A stretch of 64,000 nt of DNA from NCBI GenBank assembly GCA_964651005.1, contig CAZYVL010000001.1, positions 11,327-75,326 on the forward strand. Reading direction: 5' to 3'. Below the pieces are notes generated by a model. It was not told where the DNA came from. It saw only the letters and a list, made by a program, of their open reading frames with translations, and did not search any database. Shown piece by piece: positions 43,754 to 52,943 of this stretch (positions are counted from its first letter, which is position 1; every line of letters begins with the position of its first letter). Both the position numbers and the translations under genes were made by a program. Origin of the DNA: DATMFV01 sp964651005 (lineage in GTDB: Bacteria > Verrucomicrobiota > Verrucomicrobiia > Chthoniobacterales > Chthoniobacteraceae).

Positions 43754-44617
43754 CTACTTCTTCTCTTGCCCCGGGCTCGGAGGGAGCAGGTAGCCGAGCA
43801 GATCGACGAGGGTGGCGCGCATCTTTTTGCGGTGGACGATCCGGTCGATCAAGCCGTGGCTGTCGAGGAATTCCGCGGTCTGGAAGCACGGGGGGAGATC
43901 CTGGTGCGTCGTCTCGCGGATGACGCGCGGTCCGGCGAAGCCGATCATCGCTTTTGGTTCGGCCAGGTTGATGTCGCCGATCGTGGCGAAGCTGGCGCTG
44001 ACGCCGCCGGTGGTCGGGTGCGTCATGACGGAGAGGTACGGCAGCCCGGCCTGGGCATGGAGCGCGAGCGCGCCGCATGTCTTGGCCATCTGCATGAGGC
44101 TGAGCATCCCCTCGTACATGCGCGCGCCGCCGGAGGCGCAGAAGAGGATGACGGCGGTGTTCTCGCGGGTGCCGCGCTCGACGAGCCGGGTGATCTTCTC
44201 GCCGACGACGGACCCCATCGTCGCCGCCAGAAAGCGGAAATCCATGACGCCGATGGCGACGGTGCGCCCCTCCAGCTTGCCGAGGCCGCCGACGAAGGCA
44301 TCGAGAAGGCCGGTCTTCTGCTGGTAGGTCTTGAGGCGGTCGGTGTAGGAGGCCATCCCCTTGAACTTCAGGGTGTCTACGGAGGCCATTTCCGCGTCGA
44401 GTTCCTGGAAGCTCCCCGGGTCAAGCAGTTTGGCCAGCCGGTCGTGCGCGCTGATGGTGAAGTGGTGGTCGCACTTCGGGCAGACGTGGTGGTTCTCGTT
44501 GAGTTCGAGATCGGAGACCACTTCGCCGCAGCCGGGGCACTTTTCCCAAAGCCCTTCGGGGATCTCCCGTTTTCGCGTGCTCTTGGCGATGAATTTCGGA
44601 CGCTGGAAAATGCCCAT
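43754..44617 (-). CDS. accD: Acetyl-CoA carboxylase carboxyltransferase subunit beta
   Basis: A 287-aa subunit of the carboxyltransferase making malonyl-CoA. The N-terminal zinc ribbon has Cys27, Cys30, Cys46 and Cys49. The crotonase-like core has V-I-L-F-C-A-S-G-G-A-R-M, L-S-V-M-T-H-P-T-T-G-G-V and A-E-P-K-A-M-I-G-F-A-G-P-R-V-I. Partner accA is not in the window. Confidence 0.95.
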   Translation of the reverse strand: MGIFQRPKFIAKSTRKREIPEGLWEKCPGCGEVVSDLELNENHHVCPKCDHHFTISAHDRLAKLLDPGSFQELDAEMASVDTLKFKGMASYTDRLKTYQQKTGLLDAFVGGLGKLEGRTVAIGVMDFRFLAATMGSVVGEKITRLVERGTRENTAVILFCASGGARMYEGMLSLMQMAKTCGALALHAQAGLPYLSVMTHPTTGGVSASFATIGDINLAEPKAMIGFAGPRVIRETTHQDLPPCFQTAEFLDSHGLIDRIVHRKKMRATLVDLLGYLLPPSPGQEKK

Positions 44618-44675
44618 GAGGTCGGTGAATCGTTGGAGTGGCGTGCGGCTTTTCGGCTTTTCGGCTTTGGTTTGC

Positions 44676-45449
44676 TCAACCGCGCAGGGGGGTGGCGACG
44701 CGGACGGACGCCGCCCCGGCCCGCTTGAGGACGCGGGCGCATTCGTTGACGGTGGACCCGGTGGTCAGCACGTCATCGACGAGGAGCAAATGGAGATTGC
44801 GCACCCGAACAGTGTGGATCATCCCGAAGGCATTGCGCAAGTTTTCGATGCGGGCATCGCGGCGGAGCCGCGTCTGGGTGGGCGTGAAACGGATGCGCCG
44901 GAGCGCGGGGAGCAGCGGGATGCCGCTCCGGCGCGAGGCCACCTCCGCGAGAAGCCGCGCCTGGTTGAAGCCCCGGTCGCGCTGCCGGGCCGGGTGGAGC
45001 GGAACGGGGACGAGGGCATCGGGCGGCGGCTCCCGCAGATGCGGAGCGGCCATCGCTTCGAGGAGCCATTCCCCCAGAAGGCGGCGGAGATGCACCTCTT
45101 TGCGGTATTTGAAGCGGTGGATGAGCTCCCGCGCGTTCCCCTGGTTGCGCCGCGAGGAGGCGGCGCCGTCGTGGGACGGTTCCCGGCTCCGGCAGTCCGG
45201 GCAGGAGAAAACGCCGGTTGTACCTTCGAAGGCTCCTTCGAACGGCTCCGCGCAGAAGGCGCAGCAGGAGCCTTCCAGTTTCGGGGTGGCGGCCAGGCAG
45301 CGCGCGCAGAGGGATTCGCCCGGAGCCGCTGCCGCCAGGCAGAGGACGCAGTGCGGCGGGTAGAGGAGGTTCAGAGCCTCCCGGCCGCCGCGCGCCAGCG
45401 TCCGCAGGAGGGCGTCAGCCGATTTCCGCAGGAGTGAGGGCGCGGTCAT
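44676..45449 (-). CDS. comF: ComF family protein (phosphoribosyltransferase-like)
   Basis: A 257-aa protein with an N-terminal zinc-finger-like Cys set (C-V-L-C, C-A-R-C, C-C-A-F-C, C-P-D-C-R) and a C-terminal PRTase domain with V-D-D-V-L-T-T-G-S-T. The family acts in DNA uptake or single-stranded DNA handling in competent bacteria, though many bacteria carry it without known competence. The start overlaps the CPBP gene by 35 bp; no shorter ATG gives the Cys set. Confidence 0.85.
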   Translation of the reverse strand: MTAPSLLRKSADALLRTLARGGREALNLLYPPHCVLCLAAAAPGESLCARCLAATPKLEGSCCAFCAEPFEGAFEGTTGVFSCPDCRSREPSHDGAASSRRNQGNARELIHRFKYRKEVHLRRLLGEWLLEAMAAPHLREPPPDALVPVPLHPARQRDRGFNQARLLAEVASRRSGIPLLPALRRIRFTPTQTRLRRDARIENLRNAFGMIHTVRVRNLHLLLVDDVLTTGSTVNECARVLKRAGAASVRVATPLRG

Positions 45450-46344
45450 CGCGGTTGTCCGTGGGACGGCGGAAGCGGGTGAGCCAGAGCCAGACGAGCA
45501 GCCCGGTGAGCAGCACCGTCACGACGCTCCCGAGCCCGATGGTAATATCCTCGCCCAGCCACGGCAGGGTGTCCTTGATCTTGCGCAGGGCAATCTTGGA
45601 GAGGCCCATTTTCCCGAGAATCCACCCCGCGTGCAGACCGATGGCCATCGCCAGCCCGCCTGTCCGAAGGCGCACCCAGCCGAGAATCCAGCCGACGCAG
45701 AAAAGCGTGGTGAAGCCGCCGAGCACCAGCCACGGCTCTTCGAACTGCGCGAACGCGCCGGGGATCAGCGCGAAGCCCGAGAGCCAGTTGACGACGTGAT
45801 CGGGCGGAAGATGCTCCTGGGGCTTGAGGAAATGGAGGATGGAGAAGAGCGCGGAGACGCTCAGGAGCGCCGGGGCTGGTTTCATTGCGCGCAGCACCAG
45901 CCCGAGGATCGCCCCCCGGAAGAGCCACTCTTCCAGAATGGCCACCGTGCCCGCGCGGAAGCAGACCTCTGCGAGACCCTCCCACTGGATCTGGCCGCGA
46001 ATTTTGTACACGCCCAGGTTGAGCACGACCACCGCGAGCGCCACCATCCCGAGGAGCGAGGCGCCGAGGCCGACGCCGAGGTCTTCCCAGCGGCGCGGGT
46101 TGGGCCGCAGGCCCAGCGCGCGCACGCCGGGGACATCGATCCAGCGCGCCACCGGCCAGAGCAGCGCGAGGGCGGCGACGAGCAGCCCGCGATGAAAGAA
46201 TTTGCGGAACTCCGTGTCGGCCAGGCCGGTCAGAAAGCCGAGGCTGTTGAGCCAGTGCAGCCCCCAGCAGAGGAGCGGCGCGAGCAGCGCCCCGAGGACG
46301 ACCGTCGCGATGAGGTAAAAAATGATTTTGCCAAGATCCTTCAA
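45415..46344 (-). CDS. CPBP family intramembrane metalloprotease (Abi-like)
   Basis: A 309-aa polytopic protein from the TTG at 46344. It has the family motifs E-E-W-L-F-R-G, with Glu-Glu and Arg, then H-F-L in the second motif region. About eight transmembrane helices. In eukaryotes the homologue processes CaaX proteins; in bacteria the substrates are mostly unknown, with proposed roles in peptide/bacteriocin maturation. Overlaps comF by 35 bp, so the two genes are probably one operon. Confidence 0.85.
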   Translation of the reverse strand: MKDLGKIIFYLIATVVLGALLAPLLCWGLHWLNSLGFLTGLADTEFRKFFHRGLLVAALALLWPVARWIDVPGVRALGLRPNPRRWEDLGVGLGASLLGMVALAVVVLNLGVYKIRGQIQWEGLAEVCFRAGTVAILEEWLFRGAILGLVLRAMKPAPALLSVSALFSILHFLKPQEHLPPDHVVNWLSGFALIPGAFAQFEEPWLVLGGFTTLFCVGWILGWVRLRTGGLAMAIGLHAGWILGKMGLSKIALRKIKDTLPWLGEDITIGLGSVVTVLLTGLLVWLWLTRFRRPTDNRDDRALTPAEIG

Positions 46345-46385
46345 GGTGAGCGAGGTTTCTGCCCGTAAGTCTCAACCACCCCGCC

Positions 46386-46637
46386 ATGCACAACAAGCAC
46401 ATTTGGACCGAGCGAACCGCCGAGGGCATCAAGCGCGAGGTGCGCGCCATCAAGTTTGGCGGCGTCTGGCGCATCCAGTCGCAATGCAAGGGCGACGAAG
46501 AGTGGACCTACCACGAGCCACCCCGGATCGAAGACCTCCGGGAGCTGCGCGAGGTGCTCTGGCGCAAGTACCAGCGGCGGCGGGCGGCCTACGAGGATGT
46601 CGTGGCAATCGAAAAGATGATTGAGGCGCTGGCGTGA
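46386..46637 (+). CDS. Small hypothetical protein coupled to bioA
   Basis: An 83-aa protein (M-H-N-K-H-I-W-T-E-R-T...), with charged residues and W-R-I-Q-S-Q-C-K-G and W-T-Y-H-E-P-P in the middle, then a helical C-terminus. It has one Cys and no signal peptide. Its TGA overlaps the bioA ATG (TGATG), so translation is coupled. I do not recognise the family. The lack of an adjacent bioF or bioD makes a biotin link only positional. Confidence 0.6.
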   Translation: MHNKHIWTERTAEGIKREVRAIKFGGVWRIQSQCKGDEEWTYHEPPRIEDLRELREVLWRKYQRRRAAYEDVVAIEKMIEALA

Positions 46638-47986
46638 TGGAGAGGGAGATCGAGTGGGAGAAGCGCCACCTTTGGCACCCGTTCACGCCGATGCGGGAGT
46701 GGAACGCGCCGGAGCACGAACCGCTGGTGCTCGTCGAGGGCGAGGGGGCCGTGCTGCGCGACCGGCACGGGCGCGAGTACCTGGACGGGAACTCCTCCAT
46801 CTGGACAAACCTGCATGGGCACCGCCACCCGCGGCTCGACGCGGCGCTCCGCGAGCAGCTCGGCAAGGTGGCGCACACGTCGTTCCTCGGGTTTACGAAC
46901 CCGCTTGCGATCCGGCTCGCGCGGGAGCTGGTGGCGCTCTGGCAGCCGGTGGGCGGCGGCGGCGAAAAGAGCGAGGGGACGCTCACGCGCGTCTTTTTCT
47001 CCGACGACGGGAGCACCGCCATCGAGGCGGCGCTGAAGATGGCGATCCAGTGTCGCCAGCATCGCGGCGAGACGCGGCGGACCCGGTTTGTCGCCTTCGA
47101 CAAGGCTTACCACGGCGATACGATGGGGGCGAGCAGCCTTGGCGGCGTGGGGGCGTTTCACGGGCGTTTTTCGGCCTACCATTTTCCCGTGACGCATGTT
47201 GCCTCGCTGGAGGAACTCGAAGCGCGGGCGCGGCCGGAAGCCCGGGCGGGGGGCGGCGCGGACGCGGACGCCTGGCGGATCGACCCGCGGGAGGTCACGG
47301 CGGTCGTTATCGAGCCGCTCATCCAGGGTGCGGCGGGGATGCGGCTCTGGCCCGCCGGGATGCTGGCGCGGCTGCGGGCGTGGTGCGACCGGCACGGGGT
47401 GTTCCTCATCGCCGACGAGGTGATGACCGGCTTCGGGCGTACCGGGGCGATGTTCGCCTGCCAGAAGGAGGGGGTGGTTCCCGATTTCGTCGCACTCGCC
47501 AAGGGGTTGACGGGCGGCTACCTGCCGTTGGCGGCGACGCTCGTGCGCGAGGCGGTTTTCGAGGCGTTCCTGGGGGAGGGGAAGACGTTTTTCTACGGCC
47601 ACAGCTATACCGCCAACCAGCTCGGGTGCGCGGTGGCGCTCGCGAACCTCGCGCTCTTTCGCGAGGAGCGGGTGCTCGATCACCTGGGCGAGAAGATTCG
47701 CTGGCTGGCGGAGGCGCTGGCACCGCTCGACGGGCACGCGGCCATTCGGAACGTCCGCCAGTGCGGGTTTATCGCCGCCTTCGAGGTGACGCGGTGTGAC
47801 GGGGAACCCTTCGAGCCGTCGCTGCGGATGGGCGCGCGGGTGTGCGAGGCGGCCCGCGCCCACGGCCTGCTGACGCGGCCCGTCCGCGACACGCTGGTGT
47901 TGATGCTCCCGTATTGTGTCAGCCGGGAGCAGATCGGGCACGCCGTGGAAGCACTGCGGCGCGGGGTGGAAGAAGTGACGGCCTGA
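46637..47986 (+). CDS. bioA: Adenosylmethionine-8-amino-7-oxononanoate aminotransferase
   Basis: A 449-aa class III aminotransferase converting KAPA to DAPA with S-adenosylmethionine as amino donor (biotin pathway). The hallmark H-L-W-H-P-F-T-P-M-R is at the N-terminus, with F-F-S-D-D-G-S-T-A-I-E-A and the PLP lysine Lys289 in A-K-G-L-T-G-G-Y. The ATG at 46637 overlaps the preceding gene. Confidence 0.95.
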   Translation: MEREIEWEKRHLWHPFTPMREWNAPEHEPLVLVEGEGAVLRDRHGREYLDGNSSIWTNLHGHRHPRLDAALREQLGKVAHTSFLGFTNPLAIRLARELVALWQPVGGGGEKSEGTLTRVFFSDDGSTAIEAALKMAIQCRQHRGETRRTRFVAFDKAYHGDTMGASSLGGVGAFHGRFSAYHFPVTHVASLEELEARARPEARAGGGADADAWRIDPREVTAVVIEPLIQGAAGMRLWPAGMLARLRAWCDRHGVFLIADEVMTGFGRTGAMFACQKEGVVPDFVALAKGLTGGYLPLAATLVREAVFEAFLGEGKTFFYGHSYTANQLGCAVALANLALFREERVLDHLGEKIRWLAEALAPLDGHAAIRNVRQCGFIAAFEVTRCDGEPFEPSLRMGARVCEAARAHGLLTRPVRDTLVLMLPYCVSREQIGHAVEALRRGVEEVTA

Positions 47987-48200
47987 CGGGCTGTTTCCCG
48001 GGAAGAAAGAGCGGAATCCCCGGGCCGTTTCTGTGCCGTCCCTTCGGGATGCAATTTTCCGGAAGGCGTTGAAACGGGGGATTGCACGGCCGCTGCGCCT
48101 GTGATTACTATCCGTGCTCCCCCACCGGAAAAAGAAGGCGTCCCGCCGTTTTGTTCCATCCTGAACTTCCCCCCCGATCTCCCCTGATCCCCCCTCTCTT

Positions 48201-49913
48201 ATGCCTACCCGGATTCAACTCGCCGGAGTCGATTACCTGATCCTGCTGGTTTATTTCGTCTTTGTCATTGCCATCGGCTTCGCCCTGAAACGCTTCATGA
48301 AAAGCGGTTCGGCGTTTCTCACTTCCGGGAGATCGATTCCGGCGTGGGTAACGGGGCTGGCGTTTCTCTCGGCCAATCTCGGCGCGCAGGAGGTGATCGG
48401 CATGGGGGCTTCCGGCGCGAAGTACGGGATCATGACGAGCCATTTCTACTGGGTCGGCGCGATCCCGGCGATGGTCTTCCTCGCCATCTTCATGATGCCG
48501 TTCTACTACGGCTCGAAGGCGCGTTCCGTGCCGGAGTATCTCAAGCTGCGCTTTGACGAAAAAACGCGCGGCTTCAACGCGATCTCCTTCGCCGTGATGA
48601 CGGTCTTCTCTTCGGGGATTTCCCTGCACGCGCTTGCAAGGCTGCTGGAAACGCTCGTGCATTGGAACTACTGGAGCTGCATCTTCGCCTCCGCTCTCGT
48701 GGTGCTCGTCTATATCTTTCTCGGCGGGCTGACCTCCGCGATCTACAACGAGGTGCTCCAGTTTTTCATGATTGTCCTCGGCTTCGCGCCGCTGGTTTTC
48801 CTCGGTCTCAAGGATGTGGGCGGCTGGTCCGAGCTGAAGCTCAAGCTCGCGCCGGTGGCCGTGGAGCAGCATTTCGCGCCCGATGCCTTGTCACGCTCGT
48901 GGGTACACATGGGCGGCGCGCTTGATAACCCGATGGGCATCGGCTGGTTCGGGATGGTCATGGGCCTCGGCTTCGTGCTTTCCTTCGGCTACTGGTGCAC
49001 CGACTTTCTCGTCGTCCAGCGCGCGATGGCGGCCAATTCGATGAACGCCGCCCGGCGCACGCCGCTCATCGCCGCCATCCCGAAGATGCTCTTCCCCGCG
49101 CTGGTGATCCTTCCCGGGATGATCGCCATCGCCATGCACCACGCCGACGGGGGCCGCTTCATCCCGCTCGGGCCGGATGGTACGCCGGATTACAACATGG
49201 CGATCCCGGCGATGATCGCCCGCTATCTCCCTTCGGGCCTGCTCGGCGTCGGCTTCACGGCGTTGATGGCCTCCTTCATGTCGGGGATGGCGGGGAACGT
49301 CACCGCGTTCAACACCGTCTGGACCTACGACATCTACCAGAGCTACATCGCGCCGGGGAAGTCCGACCGGCACTACTTCTGGATGGGCCGCTGGGCCACG
49401 GTTTTCGGCATCCTGGCCAGCATCGCGGCGGCGGCGATGGCCAAGCAGTTCAACAACATCATGGACATGCTCCAGCTCGTGTTCGGGTTCGTGAACGCGC
49501 CGCTCTTTGCCACGTTCCTGCTCGGGATGTTTTGGAAACGGACCACCGGGCACGGCGCATTTTTCGGGCTGGTGGGCGGGACGCTTGGGGCGATCGTCTT
49601 TCACGCCCTTTCGCTGACGGGCGGGAGCGTGCCGGGGATCAAGGGAGGGTGGATCGCGCCGAAGCTCCTTTTCCAGAGCGAGATGGGGCAGAATTTCTGG
49701 ATGGCGATCGTGGCGTGGACCGCGTGCTTCCTCCTGACGGTTCTCATTTCCCTGCTCACGCGCCGCACCCGGAGCGACTCGGAACTCGTCGGCCTGGTCT
49801 ATTCGCTCACCCCCCGGCCCCCGGCGGAGTGCGAGCCGTGGTATCGTCGGCCCGCCATTCTCGGCGGGATCATTCTCGCCGTGGCGGTGATCCTCAACGT
49901 GATTTTTGCCTGA
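48201..49913 (+). CDS. Sodium:solute symporter family protein
   Basis: A 570-aa polytopic protein with about 13 transmembrane helices and the SSS/SGLT features: F-L-T-S-G-R-S-I-P-A-W near TM2, N-L-G-A-Q-E-V-I-G-M-G in the sodium/substrate region, G-G-L-T-S-A-I-Y-N-E-V-L-Q, and F-M-S-G-M-A-G-N-V-T-A-F-N-T in the core. Substrate not predictable; sugars such as fucose are suggested by the neighbouring GH29. A (TTC)n tract follows the stop. Confidence 0.9.
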   Translation: MPTRIQLAGVDYLILLVYFVFVIAIGFALKRFMKSGSAFLTSGRSIPAWVTGLAFLSANLGAQEVIGMGASGAKYGIMTSHFYWVGAIPAMVFLAIFMMPFYYGSKARSVPEYLKLRFDEKTRGFNAISFAVMTVFSSGISLHALARLLETLVHWNYWSCIFASALVVLVYIFLGGLTSAIYNEVLQFFMIVLGFAPLVFLGLKDVGGWSELKLKLAPVAVEQHFAPDALSRSWVHMGGALDNPMGIGWFGMVMGLGFVLSFGYWCTDFLVVQRAMAANSMNAARRTPLIAAIPKMLFPALVILPGMIAIAMHHADGGRFIPLGPDGTPDYNMAIPAMIARYLPSGLLGVGFTALMASFMSGMAGNVTAFNTVWTYDIYQSYIAPGKSDRHYFWMGRWATVFGILASIAAAAMAKQFNNIMDMLQLVFGFVNAPLFATFLLGMFWKRTTGHGAFFGLVGGTLGAIVFHALSLTGGSVPGIKGGWIAPKLLFQSEMGQNFWMAIVAWTACFLLTVLISLLTRRTRSDSELVGLVYSLTPRPPAECEPWYRRPAILGGIILAVAVILNVIFA

Positions 49914-49917
49914 CGCC

Positions 49918-49944
49918 TTCTTCTTCTTCTTCTTCTTCTTCTTC
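49918..49944 (+). repeat. (TTC)9 simple sequence repeat
   Basis: Nine perfect TTC units right after the symporter stop codon and about 26 bp before the next gene. Such tracts are hotspots for slippage. Confidence 0.9.
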
Positions 49945-49970
49945 TCCTCCACCTCCCCGGTATTTCGCTT

Positions 49971-50171
49971 ATGAACTTCGATCTCAGAATCCCTATCGGT
50001 CTGATTTTCGTCCTCTTCGGGGTCATCCTGATCGCGACGGGCCTCCTCGGAAGCGCGGATCTGGTCCGGCAATCGCTCGGGATCAACATGAATCTCTGGT
50101 GGGGGAGCGTCGAGTTTCTCTTCGGAGCGTCGATGCTCTTTTTCGCCTTCCGGGGGCGCGGGCGGGGTTGA
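49971..50171 (+). CDS. Tiny two-helix membrane protein
   Basis: A 66-aa protein with two predicted transmembrane helices (about 8-27 and 43-60) and a basic end (R-G-R-G-R-G). It lies 57 bp after the symporter and may assist it. Family unrecognised. The start is supported by position and by the lack of alternatives. Confidence 0.65.
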   Translation: MNFDLRIPIGLIFVLFGVILIATGLLGSADLVRQSLGINMNLWWGSVEFLFGASMLFFAFRGRGRG

Positions 50172-50237
50172 GGCCAATGAAAGTGCTTGGATTCAAGCGG
50201 TGGGGCGCGTAGTCTCTTCGAAAAGATTACATGAAAA

Positions 50238-51314
50238 ATGCATATCGCCCCGGTCGCTGAAAACGACCTTGCAACATCCAGGCAGCCACAGAGAAACCGG
50301 AAGCGGAAAGCCGCTTTCTTTACCGATGGCGCGGCATTTCTGACGGACCCGCATTCGGTGTTTGACTGGGTGTACGGGGCGGGCCGTCGGCAACGCCTGG
50401 AAACCATCGCCGAGGTGCATCCCGTGATCGTGACCTCTGGGAATTTCGCCGGTTTTGCATCGGAAATGCGCGAGGTGGAGGTGATCTTTTCCACCTGGGG
50501 GATGCCGCAACTGACCCCCGCGCATCTGGAGGGGATGCCGAACCTGCGTGCGCTCTTTTTCGCGGGCGGTTCGGTTGCCGGGTTTGCACGCCCGCTTCTG
50601 GAGCGGGGCATCAAGGTGGTCAGCGCATGGGGGGCGAACGCGATTCCCGTTGCGGAGTTTACCCTCGCGCAGATCCTTCTTTCCAATAAGGGCTACTTTT
50701 GCAACGTGCGGCGGTATCGGGATCTGGATGCCTCTGAGAGATACTATTACGGAAAGGGGAACTACGGCGAGGCGGTGTCGCTGCTCGGGGCGGGGCAGAT
50801 CGGGCGGAAGGTGATCGAGATGCTGCGCCCGTTTGCGTTGAACGTCCTGGTTTTCGATCCTTATCTGAGCGAGGCGAAGGCTGCCGCGCTGGGCGCCACG
50901 AAGGTTTCCCTGGAGGAGGCTTTTGCCAAGGGGCTCTGCGTCTCAAACCATCTGGCGAACGTCCCGGGCACGGTGGGCCTGCTCAACGGGCCGCTCTTCC
51001 GGTCGATGCGCGAGGGGGCGACCTTTATCAACACTGGCCGGGGTGTGACCGTTGCCGAACCGGAGCTGATCCGCGTGTTGCAGGAGCGCCCGGATCTGAC
51101 CGCGCTGCTTGATGTCACCGCGCCGGAGCCGCCGGTTGCCGGTTCCCCGCTCTACACCCTGCCGAACGTCAAACTTTCCGCGCACATGGCCGGTTCCCGG
51201 GGGGATGAGGTGGTGCGCATGGCCGACTTTATGATCGAGGAGTTCAAGGCATGGGAAGAGGGGCGGTCGCTCCGCTTCGAAGTGACGCTCCCGATGCTGG
51301 CTACCTTGGCATAG
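50238..51314 (+). CDS. D-isomer specific 2-hydroxyacid dehydrogenase
   Basis: A 358-aa NAD-dependent oxidoreductase. The nucleotide-binding motif is L-L-G-A-G-Q-I-G-R, and the catalytic Arg lies in N-T-G-R-G, the Glu in A-P-E-P, and the His in S-A-H-M-A-G-S. The usual Rossmann G-x-G-x-x-G is present. Substrate unknown; a sugar-derived 2-oxo/2-hydroxy acid fits the neighbourhood. The N-terminus is about 30 residues longer than usual and Arg/Lys-rich. Confidence 0.85.
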   Translation: MHIAPVAENDLATSRQPQRNRKRKAAFFTDGAAFLTDPHSVFDWVYGAGRRQRLETIAEVHPVIVTSGNFAGFASEMREVEVIFSTWGMPQLTPAHLEGMPNLRALFFAGGSVAGFARPLLERGIKVVSAWGANAIPVAEFTLAQILLSNKGYFCNVRRYRDLDASERYYYGKGNYGEAVSLLGAGQIGRKVIEMLRPFALNVLVFDPYLSEAKAAALGATKVSLEEAFAKGLCVSNHLANVPGTVGLLNGPLFRSMREGATFINTGRGVTVAEPELIRVLQERPDLTALLDVTAPEPPVAGSPLYTLPNVKLSAHMAGSRGDEVVRMADFMIEEFKAWEEGRSLRFEVTLPMLATLA

Positions 51315-51367
51315 CGCCCCCTGGGCTTGCATCCCGTGGATGCGGGTTCAGCGAGCCGTATATCCCT

Positions 51368-52870
51368 CTATTGGGCGGGCTGCTTGGAAGGATTGGAAGG
51401 CGCGGTGGTTTCCAGACAGATCACCGTGTCGAGCGCGTTGGGGGAATTTGGCGCGGTGGCGGGGAGGCCGGTGAGCGTGACGGAATCGGGCTTCTGCGCG
51501 AACTGCACCGGCGTTTTGCCGTCGAGCAGATAGGCGCGGGTGACGGTTTCCTTCACGGCAGGGATCGCGAATTTCTCCCCCGGCCATTGGAAGAGGTGGA
51601 GATAGATTTTGCCCGGCTTGGTGGTGCAGCGCCACTCCCAGGCCGGTTCGGAGACCGGGTTTCCTTTGCTGTCTTTCTTTGTTTTGCTCAGCGTTTCCGC
51701 TTCCGCGCCGAAGAGCGTCGGGCCGCTGCCGTAGATCGATTCGCCGTTGACCTGCATCCATTTGCCGATGGCGCGCAGCCGTTCCACGCTCGGCTCGGGG
51801 ATGACCCCTTCCGCATCGGGGCCGACGTTGAGGAGGTAGTTGCCCCCTTTGCTCGCGATGTCCACGAGGTTGCGCAGCAGCGTTTCCGTCGATTTCCAGT
51901 CGTGATCGTACGACTTGTAGCCCCAAGTGCCGTTCATCGTCATGCAGGTTTCCCAATCCCGGCCCGGATAGCCTTGGGCGGGGATGCGCTGCTCGGGGGT
52001 TTCCGTATCGCCCTTGAAACCGCCGCCGAGGCGGTTGTTGGTGATGAGTTGGGGATGTTCCTTGAGGAGCGGCAGGAACGCCTCGGCCCGCTCTTTGGTC
52101 ATGCTGGAGGGCGTATCCCACCAGAGGACCGAGATCGGGCCGTAGTGGTTGAGGATTTCCTTCACCTGCGGGACGGCGACTTTTTCGAGGTACTCATCCA
52201 TGTCGCCCTTCTGTCCGTCGTCCCACGGTGCAATCTCTTTCCAGCGCGCGCCGCCGGGGTGGGACCAGTCCTGGGCCTGGGAGTAGTAGAGGCCGAAGCG
52301 GATGCCCTGCTTGCGGCATTCTTCGGCGAGTTCGGCGAGCGGATCGCGCTTGAAGGGGGTGGCGTCGTAGAGGTTGAAGCCGTCCACTTTGGAGTGGAAC
52401 ATGGCGAAGCCGTCGTGGTGTTTCGCCGTGATGACGAGGTATTTCATCCCGGCTTCCTTGGCGAGTGCGACCCAGCTTTTGGCGTCGAACTTCACCGGGT
52501 TGAACTTCGGAGCCAGCGCCTTGTAGTCCGCCAGCGGAATTTTTGCCCGAAAGAGAATCCACTCACCCCCGCCCCCGATCTCGCGTTCATTCCAGCTCCC
52601 CGCCGGGATGGCGTAGAGGCCCCAGTGGATGAAGAGGCCGAACTTCGCCTCACGCCACCAGGCCATGCGGGCGTCGTGCTGCGCTTGCGTTTCCGGCTCT
52701 CCGCCAGCGGTGAAATGGGCGGGCGGAGCGGATTCCTCAGCGTGCAACGCGGGGGAGAGCAGCGTGGCAACCGTGGCGCATCCGAGCAGGGAGGCGAGGA
52801 AGGGGGCTTTGAAGCGGCGGACCGCCGGACGGATCGGATGGGGCGTGGTCATGGTCATGGGGATGGTCAT
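51368..52870 (-). CDS. Alpha-L-fucosidase (GH29)
   Basis: A 500-aa secreted glycosidase. A signal peptide follows several alternative ATGs (52870, 52858, 52852). The catalytic core has W-W-R-E-A-K-F-G-L-F-I-H-W-G-L-Y, Y-L-V-I-T-A-K-H-H-D-G-F-A-M-F and V-L-W-W-D-T-P with the nucleophile Asp; the acid/base Glu is not conserved in sequence across the family and I do not assign it. Hydrolyses alpha-L-fucosyl ends. It is transcribed towards the dehydrogenase, away from the SGNH gene upstream. Confidence 0.92.
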   Translation of the reverse strand: MTIPMTMTTPHPIRPAVRRFKAPFLASLLGCATVATLLSPALHAEESAPPAHFTAGGEPETQAQHDARMAWWREAKFGLFIHWGLYAIPAGSWNEREIGGGGEWILFRAKIPLADYKALAPKFNPVKFDAKSWVALAKEAGMKYLVITAKHHDGFAMFHSKVDGFNLYDATPFKRDPLAELAEECRKQGIRFGLYYSQAQDWSHPGGARWKEIAPWDDGQKGDMDEYLEKVAVPQVKEILNHYGPISVLWWDTPSSMTKERAEAFLPLLKEHPQLITNNRLGGGFKGDTETPEQRIPAQGYPGRDWETCMTMNGTWGYKSYDHDWKSTETLLRNLVDIASKGGNYLLNVGPDAEGVIPEPSVERLRAIGKWMQVNGESIYGSGPTLFGAEAETLSKTKKDSKGNPVSEPAWEWRCTTKPGKIYLHLFQWPGEKFAIPAVKETVTRAYLLDGKTPVQFAQKPDSVTLTGLPATAPNSPNALDTVICLETTAPSNPSKQPAQ

Positions 52871-52943
52871 GGATTTGGGGGGGAAGGGGGAGCCGGATTC
52901 AGAGATGGCACCCCCGCCTTGCCTGGCTTTCGAAGATTTGGGA

